Of a stretch of 36,440 bases of DNA, positions 8,007 to 16,673 are shown piece after piece. Below the pieces are notes generated by a model that was given only the letters and a program-made list of their open reading frames with translations, made no database searches and was not told the DNA's origin. Made by a program: the position numbers and the translations under genes. How positions within the stretch are numbered: position 1 is the first letter of the stretch; each line of letters begins with the position of its first letter. The DNA lies in assembly GCA_024222895.1 (NCBI GenBank), contig JAAEOR010000603.1, positions 1 to 36,440 of the forward strand. Direction: 5' to 3'. The stretch comes from Hyphomicrobiales bacterium. GTDB lineage: Bacteria; Pseudomonadota; Alphaproteobacteria; Rhizobiales; Kaistiaceae.

Positions 8007-9866
8007 TTGAAACCCACAAGCTTCATCATGTTCACGTCACTCATCGTCGCCCATCCGGCGCTCGGGCAAGACACGCCGGATGCGGTCGTCCCGGGAGCAC
8101 AGCCGTTCGACATGCAGGTGCTCACCACCGACCTGCGCGATCCCTGGGAAGTGACCTGGGGACCAGACGGCTTTCTGTGGGTGACCGAGCGAACCAACGG
8201 CCGGATCATCCGCGTCGATCCGAGGAACGGCACGAAAACCGTCGCGGTCGAGATTGCGGAGGTCTCGGCACCCGGCGGTCAGGACGGGTTGCTCGGCATG
8301 GCCCTTCATCCCGAGCTGCTTAATGAAACGGGTAACGACTTTGTCTACACCGCTCACACCTATGTGGACGAGGCGCGCGGACCGGATGAGACCGTCGCCG
8401 ACGAAGCTAATCCCTATCGATACCTCTACACCAGGATTATCCGACTGAGCTACGATCCGGTGAGCGGCAAGCTGACGGATCCGATTGAGCTTGTCGCCGG
8501 CCTCCCGGCGGGGAACGACCACAACTCCGGTCGGATGAAGATTGGCCCGGATCTCAAGCTGTACTTCACCGTGGGAGATGGCGGAAAAGGCCAACTCAGC
8601 AGCTGGTGCATCCCGATCGAGGCACAACGGCTGCCAAGCGCCAGCGAGATCGAGGCTGGAGATTTCACGGCCTACCAGGGGAAATCACTGCGTATCAATC
8701 TCGACGGATCGATCCCGGAGGACAATCCGGAAATCGATGGAGTCCGCAGCCACGTCTTCACCTATGGCCATCGCAACATGCAGGGTATCGCCTTTGCTCC
8801 GGACGGAACGCTTTATGCGTCAGAGCATGGCCCGAAGGCAGACGACGAGGTCAATATCCTGCTCTCCGGCGAGAACTATGGCTGGCCACACATCTCGGGC
8901 TTTCGAGACGACATGGCCTATCAGTTTGCGCGCTGGGCCGACGCCTCGACGCCATGCGCCGAGCTCCGATTCAGCGATATCGACATCCACCCTTCCGTAC
9001 CAGTCGAGGAAGAGACCGCGTGGGCCGGCGAGTCGCGGGATCCTCTCGCCACGATGTTTACGGTTCCGAGTGACTGGGATTTCACCAATCCGATGTGCGG
9101 CGGCATGCATTTTGTCTGCTGGCCGACGGTGGCGCCGTCCAGCATCGACGTCTACATGCCCGATGGCGGCGGGATTCCCGGTTGGGACAACTCGCTCATC
9201 GTACCGACGCTGAAACGCGGATCGCTTTATCGAATTCCGCTGACACCGGACGGCCTGGCTCCTCGCGGTCCAATCGAACGGTTGTTCCAGTCACCCAACC
9301 GCTTCCGCGATGTCGCCATCGGCCCCGATAGCCGGACCATCTATGTCATCACCGATTCCGGCGGCATAGCCGAATCGCCGGCGGGCGGCACCACCTTCGA
9401 GCTGCAGAATCCCGGATCAATCCTGGCGTTCACCTATACCGGGGAAGCCGACACCGACACTGACCGGGCCAACAGGCCCGAACCGGACGCGAAAGTCGAA
9501 GAACCGGCCGCCCTCAACGATCCCGCGGCCGGCGCTTTGCCCGTCTTTACTACCGATCAGGCCCGCCGCGGACGCATCGCCTACGAGGCTCATTGTGCGT
9601 CTTGCCACGGCCCAAATCTGGGCGGCAGCACCTACGGCACACCGCTGGCCGGCGCCTATTTCGAGGAGAAATGGAGCGGCGAGTCGGTCGGAGCGTTCTA
9701 CGCCTATTCGCACGACACCATGCCCCCGTCACGACCTGGCGATCTCCCCGATCAGGACTATGCCGCGGTCGTTGCCTATGTTCTCCAGGTCAATGGCATG
9801 GCCGAGGGAAGCACCGAGCTACCCGCCGATGTCACACAGCTCGGCCGCATGACGATCGGCCGCTAG
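8007..9866 (+). CDS. PQQ-dependent sugar dehydrogenase (glucose/sorbosone type) with C-terminal cytochrome c domain
   Basis: TTG at 8007 (alternative ATG 8028) gives a plausible signal peptide. DLRDPWEVTWGPDGFLWVTERTNGRI, GHRNMQGIAFAPDGTLYASEHGPKADDEVNIL, then HCASCHGPNLGG (CXXCH). Confidence 0.88.
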   Translation: MKPTSFIMFTSLIVAHPALGQDTPDAVVPGAQPFDMQVLTTDLRDPWEVTWGPDGFLWVTERTNGRIIRVDPRNGTKTVAVEIAEVSAPGGQDGLLGMALHPELLNETGNDFVYTAHTYVDEARGPDETVADEANPYRYLYTRIIRLSYDPVSGKLTDPIELVAGLPAGNDHNSGRMKIGPDLKLYFTVGDGGKGQLSSWCIPIEAQRLPSASEIEAGDFTAYQGKSLRINLDGSIPEDNPEIDGVRSHVFTYGHRNMQGIAFAPDGTLYASEHGPKADDEVNILLSGENYGWPHISGFRDDMAYQFARWADASTPCAELRFSDIDIHPSVPVEEETAWAGESRDPLATMFTVPSDWDFTNPMCGGMHFVCWPTVAPSSIDVYMPDGGGIPGWDNSLIVPTLKRGSLYRIPLTPDGLAPRGPIERLFQSPNRFRDVAIGPDSRTIYVITDSGGIAESPAGGTTFELQNPGSILAFTYTGEADTDTDRANRPEPDAKVEEPAALNDPAAGALPVFTTDQARRGRIAYEAHCASCHGPNLGGSTYGTPLAGAYFEEKWSGESVGAFYAYSHDTMPPSRPGDLPDQDYAAVVAYVLQVNGMAEGSTELPADVTQLGRMTIGR

Positions 9867-9981
9867 AACCGACCAGGTTGTTGCCGGCCCGTTCCGCTCA
9901 CTTTGGTTGTTTTACACTTTGTGACTGGCGGGTAAGGTCACGCGGAAACGACTGATCACATTGGATTTGGATGGAGGATGC

Positions 9982-10488
9982 ATGATGAGCCACGGGTTGA
10001 TGAGCGCTGTTGCCGGCTTTGCTCTGGCTGGCGCGGGGGCATTGTCTGTTGTCGAGGCGGCAACGCCCGCCGAAGGACCGCCTTGCGGAAAATTCACGAT
10101 CATCAAGGACCCCGGCCAGATCGAACATTTCGATGCGGGACAGGACGGCGCAGGCCCCGGAGATACGCGGTCCGGCCACTATCGTGTGTTGAATCAAGAC
10201 AATGAGCAAATCGGCGATTTGTACTTCAGCTCATCCATCGTTCCCGGCATTGATGCCAACCAATACACTCTGATTGGATCTTTCCAGGCGGTGTTTGCAA
10301 ACGGCGCAATCCATTGGAACGCACTCTATCCGCTTCCCGACCCGACGCACCCATCGCCGGCTGTCGACGATTTGCTGCATCCGGTGGCGGGCGGTACCGG
10401 CGATTTTGCTGGCGCACGCGGCACATTCCGAACCTTTGTCGATGGCGAAGGGCGACGGGCAGGAGAGTACGATATTTCCTGTCAGTAA
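9982..10488 (+). CDS. Secreted allene-oxide-cyclase/dirigent barrel-like protein (tentative)
   Basis: SD GGAGG before tandem ATGs; signal peptide; GHYRVLNQDNEQIGDLYFSSSIV and PVAGGTGDFAGARGTFRTF are reminiscent of the AOC/dirigent barrel. Confidence 0.5.
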   Translation: MMSHGLMSAVAGFALAGAGALSVVEAATPAEGPPCGKFTIIKDPGQIEHFDAGQDGAGPGDTRSGHYRVLNQDNEQIGDLYFSSSIVPGIDANQYTLIGSFQAVFANGAIHWNALYPLPDPTHPSPAVDDLLHPVAGGTGDFAGARGTFRTFVDGEGRRAGEYDISCQ

Positions 10489-10601
10489 GCGCGTCGCAGC
10501 GAGGCACAGCCGTATCCCGAAGGGGCCGAATCGCCGTTGCGCGCGCCAGGATCGACGCATGCGAGGGACAGCACGCTCGATTAAACCCACTCCAGGGTGT
10601 C

Positions 10602-10769
10602 GCTTACTTCCGCCAGCGGAAAGGAAGCATCGCCCTTTTCGACCAGCTTCGCGCCTCGATTGCGTCACGTGACCCAGCGGCTGCCCAACGTGCCTTGAAT
10701 CACTTTTCCAACGCTCCGGCCCAATCGAGACACAGTGCCGCTGTTCGGGGGCGGCCGCACCATCTTTGA
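10602..10769 (+). pseudogene. Possible remnant of a FadR-type GntR regulator C-terminus
   Basis: Frame downstream of 10488 reads AYFRQRKGSIALFDQLRASIASRDPAAAQRALNHF, similar to the terminal FCD helices (HRAIldAIraRDPeaAraAmraH); no HTH in frame. Confidence 0.25.
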
Positions 10770-10787
10770 AAGTGGAGAACCGCCGAA

Positions 10788-12086
10788 ATGGCCAACCCGA
10801 CAATTCGTGACATCCGCGTTATTCTTACAGAGCCCGACAACATCAGGCTCGTCATCGTCAAGGTCGAAACCTCGGAACCAGGTCTGCATGGGGTCGGCTG
10901 CGCCACATTCACGCAACGGCCAAGCACGGTTCTCGCCGCCGTGGAGGACTATCTGCGTCCCTTTCTGATCGGCCGGGATGTCGCCGACATCGAGGACATC
11001 TGGCAGTCGAGCTATGTCTCTTCCTATTGGCGGAATGGTCCGGTGCTCAACAATGCCTTGTCAGGCGTCGACCAGGCGCTCTGGGACATAAAGGGTAAGA
11101 TGGCAAACATGCCGGTTTATGACCTGCTGGGCGGCAAGGCCCGCGAGGCGGCAGCCGTCTACGTTCACACCTCCGGCGACAGCCACGAAGAGGTCGGGGA
11201 CAAGATGCAGGCCTTCATGGAGAAGGGGCATCACCACATTCGCGTCCAGATGAGCACGCCGGGCTACGCCACCTACGGCAACAGAGGTGCGGCGTCCGGG
11301 ACTCTGACCGCATCCAACCGCGACGTATCGCAGGGTCCGATTGCCGTCACATCCTGGCTGCGCACCTACGACGACAACAAGCTCTACGCCCATCCTGGCG
11401 GTGTCTTCGAGCCGAAGCCATACATGCGCTCGGCCATCGGCTTGTTCGAATACATTCGTGATCGCTTCGGCTATGGCGTCGAAATCCTCCACGACGTTCA
11501 CGAACGCCTTCCGCCGATCCTCGGCGTCTGGTTCGCCAAGGAAGTGGAGAAGTACCAGCTCTTCTTCCTCGAGGACCTGTTCTCACCCGAGGATAATGAA
11601 TATTTCCGGATGGTGCGGGAGCAGTGTGCCACGCCGATCGCCATGGGCGAACTCTACAACTCACCGCATGAGATCATCCCGATGATCAAGGACCGGCTGA
11701 TCGATTTCCTCCGCATGCACATGTCACAAATCGGCGGCATAACCCCGGCGAAGAAGTTTTCGGCGATGGGCGAGTTGTTCAGCGTGCGCACCGCATGGCA
11801 TGGCCCGGGAGATACGTCACCGGTCGGTCATGCTGCGAATCTCGCACTTGATATCAACAACTACAACTTCGGCATCCAGGAAGCCGCGCTGTTTGGCGAG
11901 CGAACCCTGGAAGTGTTCCCGGAGTGTCCCGAACTGCGCGATGGCATGATGTGGCCGAACGGCGAGCCCGGACTCGGCATCGATATCGACGAGACCTTGG
12001 CCGCAAAATACCCGTTCAAGGAGCGCGAATTCGGAGGAGCCTGGGACACGGTGCGGCGGGCCGACGGTAGCATGGTCAAGCCTTAA
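10788..12086 (+). CDS. D-mannonate dehydratase-like enolase superfamily protein (ManD/RspA family)
   Basis: DIKGKMANMPVYDLLGGK, HHHIRVQMSTPGY, ILHDVHERLPPI, FFLEDLFSPEDNEYF and RTAWHGPGDTSPVGHAANLALD match ManD. Confidence 0.9.
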   Translation: MANPTIRDIRVILTEPDNIRLVIVKVETSEPGLHGVGCATFTQRPSTVLAAVEDYLRPFLIGRDVADIEDIWQSSYVSSYWRNGPVLNNALSGVDQALWDIKGKMANMPVYDLLGGKAREAAAVYVHTSGDSHEEVGDKMQAFMEKGHHHIRVQMSTPGYATYGNRGAASGTLTASNRDVSQGPIAVTSWLRTYDDNKLYAHPGGVFEPKPYMRSAIGLFEYIRDRFGYGVEILHDVHERLPPILGVWFAKEVEKYQLFFLEDLFSPEDNEYFRMVREQCATPIAMGELYNSPHEIIPMIKDRLIDFLRMHMSQIGGITPAKKFSAMGELFSVRTAWHGPGDTSPVGHAANLALDINNYNFGIQEAALFGERTLEVFPECPELRDGMMWPNGEPGLGIDIDETLAAKYPFKEREFGGAWDTVRRADGSMVKP

Positions 12087-12370
12087 CCCGCTTCTCTCAC
12101 ACTCGATCTGATCAGCGCCGGTTCAAACGCGTGACAGGGCGGGAGGGGCGCGAAGATCGTATCGAGATACGGTCGAGGACTTCGACACACCCTGTCCTGC
12201 GCTTGTGTGGACGTCTTGCGCTTCAGCCGGCGTGAAGGTTGCATTTCGGACGACATCTACGGCGTCGGATAGCTCAGCCGTATGATCTCATACACTTATC
12301 GCCACCCGACACCCTATCTGCACCCTCGAAAGTGCAACGCAGACCGCCCCGAGCGTGAGAGAAGCGGGTT
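12085..12370. repeat. 286-bp non-coding element bounded by a 21-bp inverted repeat
   Basis: AACCCGCTTCTCTCACaCTCG at 12085-12105 is the reverse complement, with one mismatch, of CGAGcGTGAGAGAAGCGGGTT at 12350-12370; several hairpins lie inside. Confidence 0.8.
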
Positions 12371-12820
12371 TGAGCAGCCAATTCCTGGCCTTTGGGCAAC
12401 CAATTCCCGGGCCAGAGCTATACAGTCCCGGCTCCAGCGCTCCCGCCGGTCGGCGAAGCTGAGACCGTCCGGAACCGGCTTGATCGCTCAATTGACTTCC
12501 TCAGGTGAGCCAGTTTAGGTTCAGAAAAACCAGAAGGCTGGACCGCTCGATCAATGGGCGAAACCGGTTCGATGGACTTCAGGTATTCTGCGACAGGTCG
12601 GTTTAGCCTGTTCTCGACATCGAGATGTGCCAGACATTTTGAAGACGGACAGGCACGAAACAATCTCCTTTGACGGGACACGTGGCGGGAGACGCGGCTC
12701 TCTCGCAGGCGAAAAATGAAAACGTTATCCTGGGAGGAGGATAGCCAACGACCGCGTACTGTCCTTGGCGACATTCGATCTTTTTTCTACTCTCAACAAC
12801 ACGACTAGGGAGGACCTTAA

Positions 12821-14605
12821 ATGGTGAGACTAAATGTGAACCTTGCTGCCGCCGCCGTCATCGGTATGGCGCTGGCGCTAACGCCCTCGGTGGCTTTCTC
12901 GCAAGCCGCGGTCGAGATCGTCCCCGAGACGCCCTTGGCCGACGTCTCGCGCGACGAGACGCTCGTGCTCGGTTGGAGTATCAACTCGCCGGTCGGCGTG
13001 ACGAATCCCTGGGCGCTCCCCGGTTATACCCACCAGGAAGGCAATGGCTTCCTGTGGGAGCCGCTGATGTATTTCGGCATCTTCTCGGACAAAGAGATCC
13101 CGTGGCTCGCCGAGAGCATCGAATACACCAGCGATGATTTCACGTCGCTCAGAGTCAAGCTCAATCCGAAGGCGAAATGGAGCGACGGTGTGCCCGTCAC
13201 CTCCAAGGACGTCGTCTACACATTCGAGGGCCAGCTCAATAACGACAAATTGCCCTACCACGCGTCCTTTGCCCAGTTTGTCGACACGATCACGGCTGTC
13301 GATGATCTCACGGTGGATGTGCAATTCAAGATTCCCGCGCCGCGTTTCAAATTCGAGGTGCTGACCGAGAAGTTTGATACCGGTATTCCGATCGTGCCAG
13401 CCCATGCCCTGGAAGCCCAAGACAATGTCAACGAGTACCCCGGCGGCACGGAGATCCCACACTCGGGTCCCTACGATCTCGTTGCCTGGAACCAGAACCA
13501 GAAGATCTTCAACCGGAGAGACGATTGGTGGGCGGTCGAGGCAGGCCTGAACGATCTCCCGGAAGTGAAGCGTATCGTGATGGTGAACCTGGGTGGCCAG
13601 GTTGGTCAGAACATGGACACGGTTTCCCAGCGCCTCGTCAACAACGAGATGGACTCGGCTCTGGACATGCGGAGCGCCGTGATCGGGAACATTCTTGCTC
13701 AGAACGCGGACATCACGACCCATACCGGCAGCGAGTCGCCCTATGGCTATCTCGACTGGTGGCCGAACTCGCTGTGGATGAACACGCAGATCGAGCCGTG
13801 GAACGACCCGCGGGTACGCCGGGCCGCCGCACTCACCATCAACCGCGAACTGATCGACGAGATTCTCTATGAAGGCGCAGAGATTTCGACGATCTTTCCC
13901 TTCCCGCTCTACCCGGGACTTCAGGCCTTCGTCGACTCGCCCGAGGTTCAGGCACTGATCGAGAAGTATCAGCCCGGCAAGTACGACCTTGACGAGAGCG
14001 CCGCGCTGATGACCGAAGCCGGCTTCACCAAGAACGGCGATGATTTGTGGGAGAAGGACGGCGAAACCATCAACGCCACCATCCACGGCTTTGAAGGTAT
14101 CCACAGCGATATCGTGCCGATCCTGGTGGAAATGCTGCGCATGGGTGGCTTCGAAGCCTCGACCAACTTTGGTACGGACGCCTACCAGCAGATGGCCGAC
14201 GGTGCCGAGGGCTTCTACATGTTCGGGCACGGAGCGAGCTTGAAGGACCCCTATGCAGCCTTCGAACTGTTCCATGGCCGCTTCAGCGAATCGATCGGCA
14301 CCTCGGCCGGGAACAACCGGTTCTCGCGCTACAGCAACCCCGAGTATGACGCCATTCTGGATGAAATGGCGCCGCTGTCGTCCGACGATCCGAAGTTCAA
14401 GGAACTGGCGGCCAAGGCGCTGGAGGTCTACTGGCGCGACCAGATCGATATTCCGATCATCCAGTGGCTCCATCGCATTGCCTACAATCAGACCAACTGG
14501 ACCAACTGGCCAACCACCGCAAATGTGGCCATGGGCACCAACGGTGCCTTCTGGGCTCACACAGGCATGCTCGTGGTTGCGAACCTGAAAAAAGCGGCTC
14601 AGTAA
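12821..14605 (+). CDS. Peptide/oligosaccharide ABC transporter substrate-binding protein (SBP family 5)
   Basis: Signal peptide; LKPNAKWSDGVPVTSKDVVYTFEG-like motif and DPRVRRAAALTINRELID are typical of DppA/OppA-type SBPs. Confidence 0.92.
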   Translation: MVRLNVNLAAAAVIGMALALTPSVAFSQAAVEIVPETPLADVSRDETLVLGWSINSPVGVTNPWALPGYTHQEGNGFLWEPLMYFGIFSDKEIPWLAESIEYTSDDFTSLRVKLNPKAKWSDGVPVTSKDVVYTFEGQLNNDKLPYHASFAQFVDTITAVDDLTVDVQFKIPAPRFKFEVLTEKFDTGIPIVPAHALEAQDNVNEYPGGTEIPHSGPYDLVAWNQNQKIFNRRDDWWAVEAGLNDLPEVKRIVMVNLGGQVGQNMDTVSQRLVNNEMDSALDMRSAVIGNILAQNADITTHTGSESPYGYLDWWPNSLWMNTQIEPWNDPRVRRAAALTINRELIDEILYEGAEISTIFPFPLYPGLQAFVDSPEVQALIEKYQPGKYDLDESAALMTEAGFTKNGDDLWEKDGETINATIHGFEGIHSDIVPILVEMLRMGGFEASTNFGTDAYQQMADGAEGFYMFGHGASLKDPYAAFELFHGRFSESIGTSAGNNRFSRYSNPEYDAILDEMAPLSSDDPKFKELAAKALEVYWRDQIDIPIIQWLHRIAYNQTNWTNWPTTANVAMGTNGAFWAHTGMLVVANLKKAAQ

Positions 14606-14619
14606 GTAGGCCGCACCAA

Positions 14620-14660
14620 GCGATCAGGTGGGCGCCTCGCGCGCCCACCTCCCCGATCGC
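14620..14660 (+). other. Strong intergenic hairpin between SBP and permease genes
   Basis: GCGATC-AGGTGGGCGC-CTCGC-GCGCCCACCT-cccc-GATCGC: 16 bp of stem with one bulge and no T-tract. Confidence 0.75.
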
Positions 14661-14763
14661 GATGTCAGACATCCGCGCCGTCAAGAATGATCGATCGATC
14701 TCGCAATTGGTTTAGCCTGAACCGGCGCTCGTTCAGCCGACGCCCACAACCGGGAAAGTTATC

Positions 14764-15762
14764 TTGAACATCGCGGTGATAGCCCGACGGATCTTCTTCT
14801 TCTTTGTGGTCGTCTGGGCCGCGTCGACGATCACCTTCTTCATCCCGCGCATATCGACACGCAATCCCATTCGCGAGCGTTTCGCGCAACTTGCCCAGAC
14901 GGGTGGTTTTTCGCCCGGCGATCTGGAACAGATCATCGAGTCATTCACGAAGCAGTTCGGCCTGGATCGGCCCCTGTTTGATCAATATGTCGATTATCTG
15001 TGGAGCGTCGTGAACTTCGATTTCGGGTTCTCCCTCAACCGGTATCCGACAACCGTCACCGATCTCATTGCCCAGTCCCTCCCGTGGACAATTGGCCTTC
15101 TGCTCGTCACCACAATTCTCAGCTTTGTGATCGGCAATCTGCTCGGCGCGATCGCAGCCTGGCCCCGAGCGCCCAAGGGCTGGCGCAACTTTGCACTGCC
15201 GTTCGTGCTGCTGATGGGCGTTCCACCGGTGTTGATGGGCGTCTTGCTGCTTTTCTTCGTCGGCTTTCGACTTGGCCTCCTGCCGCTCGGCGGCGCCTAT
15301 TCGATCGGCGTGGTTCCGAATTGGTCGTGGAGTTTCGCGCTCGACATGCTGAAACATCAGGTGTTGCCCGCCCTTGCCTTGATCCTCGGCACTGTCGGGT
15401 CGTGGGTGCTGACCATGCGCGGGATGGGCATTACCATTCAGGGCGAGGACTATGTGAACTATGCGGAGCACAAAGGACTGAGCGGCGGTCGGATTTTCCG
15501 CGACTATTACGTCCGGAACGCACTGCTTCCCCAGGTAACCGGGTTCGCGCTCGCCCTCGGAACGGTGGTCACATCAGCGATCATCGTCGAAGGCATCTTC
15601 TTCTTACCCGGTATCGGTACCGTCCTGATCAACGCCATCCGCGCGAACGATTACCCTGTCATCTATGGCGTTGTGTTGTTCATAACGATCGCCATCGCGT
15701 TCATCATGACTCTGATGGAGTTCATCTATCCGCTCCTCGATCCACGTATTCGCAATCAATAG
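14764..15762 (+). CDS. ABC transporter permease (DppB/OppB type)
   Basis: TTG start; multi-TM; GEDYVNYAEHKGLSGGRIFRDYYVRNALLPQVTGFALALG EAA-type region. Confidence 0.92.
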   Translation: MNIAVIARRIFFFFVVVWAASTITFFIPRISTRNPIRERFAQLAQTGGFSPGDLEQIIESFTKQFGLDRPLFDQYVDYLWSVVNFDFGFSLNRYPTTVTDLIAQSLPWTIGLLLVTTILSFVIGNLLGAIAAWPRAPKGWRNFALPFVLLMGVPPVLMGVLLLFFVGFRLGLLPLGGAYSIGVVPNWSWSFALDMLKHQVLPALALILGTVGSWVLTMRGMGITIQGEDYVNYAEHKGLSGGRIFRDYYVRNALLPQVTGFALALGTVVTSAIIVEGIFFLPGIGTVLINAIRANDYPVIYGVVLFITIAIAFIMTLMEFIYPLLDPRIRNQ

Positions 15763-15773
15763 GAGCCGGGTTG

Positions 15774-16673
15774 ATGACGGTCGCTCAATCCGCGCTCGAA
15801 GAAGTAAGCCAGCCGCATCGCCTCACTCGCTTGTTCCGTTATCTGCGCCGAAACAAGAGCCTGGCGATCGGGCTTTTCATTCTTCTGATCCTGGTCGCCT
15901 TCACGGTGATTGGTCTGTTGACCATCGACCCGAGGCAAGCCTATCCCCTTGCGGCGCCCCCCAGGCGGCCGCCCAGTTGGGACTATCCCTTCGGCACCGA
16001 CTTCTTCGGCCGGAACCTGCTGGCAGCAATGGTTGTCGGTGCCTGGCAAACCGCTTTCATCGGTGTTCTCGCCGGTGGCCTGGGCACACTTATTGGCGTC
16101 GTCCTTGGCTTCGTATCTGCCTATTTCGGCGGATGGATCGACTCGACGATCCGAGTAGTCTGCCAGATCCTCACACCGATCCCGGTGCTGCTGATTCAGG
16201 TGGTTGTGGCAGGATCGCTGGACAAACGCGACGTGACGATCGTTACGATGGCCCTCATCGTCATGATGCTGGCATGGATGGGTCCGACCCTGGTGATCCG
16301 CTCACAGGTGCTGACAATGAAGGAACGGCAGTTCGTGTCGGTTGCGAAGTTGTCGGGCGTCGGCGATCTCGGGATCATATTCAAGGAGATCCTGCCCAAC
16401 CTCATTCCCTTCATCGCGGCTGCATTTGTCGGCCAGGTCTTCCTGGCGGTGTTCGCGTCGTTTTACCTGGCCGTGCTCGGCCTTGGCCCACTGCGCGAGC
16501 CGCTACTGGGCAACATCATCTGGTCCGCCCAGTCACAAGGCGCGTTCTTCAATGGTTGGTGGTGGTGGCCGATCGAGCCGGCGGTTGGGATGATCCTGAT
16601 CCTGGGGTCGCTCGCTCTGATCAATATGGGGCTTGATGAACTCGCCAATCCCCGGGTGCGGAAGGCCGAATGA
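15774..16673 (+). CDS. ABC transporter permease (DppC/OppC type)
   Basis: ATG at 15774 chosen over the longer ORF; PPSWDYPFGTDFFGRNLLAAMVVGAWQTAFIGVLAGGLGTLIG is typical of the OppC N-terminal region. Confidence 0.92.
   Translation: MTVAQSALEEVSQPHRLTRLFRYLRRNKSLAIGLFILLILVAFTVIGLLTIDPRQAYPLAAPPRRPPSWDYPFGTDFFGRNLLAAMVVGAWQTAFIGVLAGGLGTLIGVVLGFVSAYFGGWIDSTIRVVCQILTPIPVLLIQVVVAGSLDKRDVTIVTMALIVMMLAWMGPTLVIRSQVLTMKERQFVSVAKLSGVGDLGIIFKEILPNLIPFIAAAFVGQVFLAVFASFYLAVLGLGPLREPLLGNIIWSAQSQGAFFNGWWWWPIEPAVGMILILGSLALINMGLDELANPRVRKAE

Noticed and set aside
12085-12370. Integron attC site or retron msr-msd as explanation of the inverted repeat
   Set aside because: Right end GTTTGAG does not fit the attC GTTRRRY core, the length exceeds typical attC, and there is no integrase or reverse transcriptase nearby.
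12418-12774. 118-aa minus-strand ORF in the long spacer upstream of the SBP5 gene
   Set aside because: No recognisable domain, no clear SD, and it crosses the promoter-proximal region of the downstream operon.
12878-14560. 560-aa minus-strand ORF
   Set aside because: Shadow ORF antisense to the well-supported SBP5 gene; no recognisable motifs.
15000-15773. N-terminal extension of the second Opp-type permease ORF
   Set aside because: Overlaps the first permease gene out of frame; the authentic start is ATG 15774.
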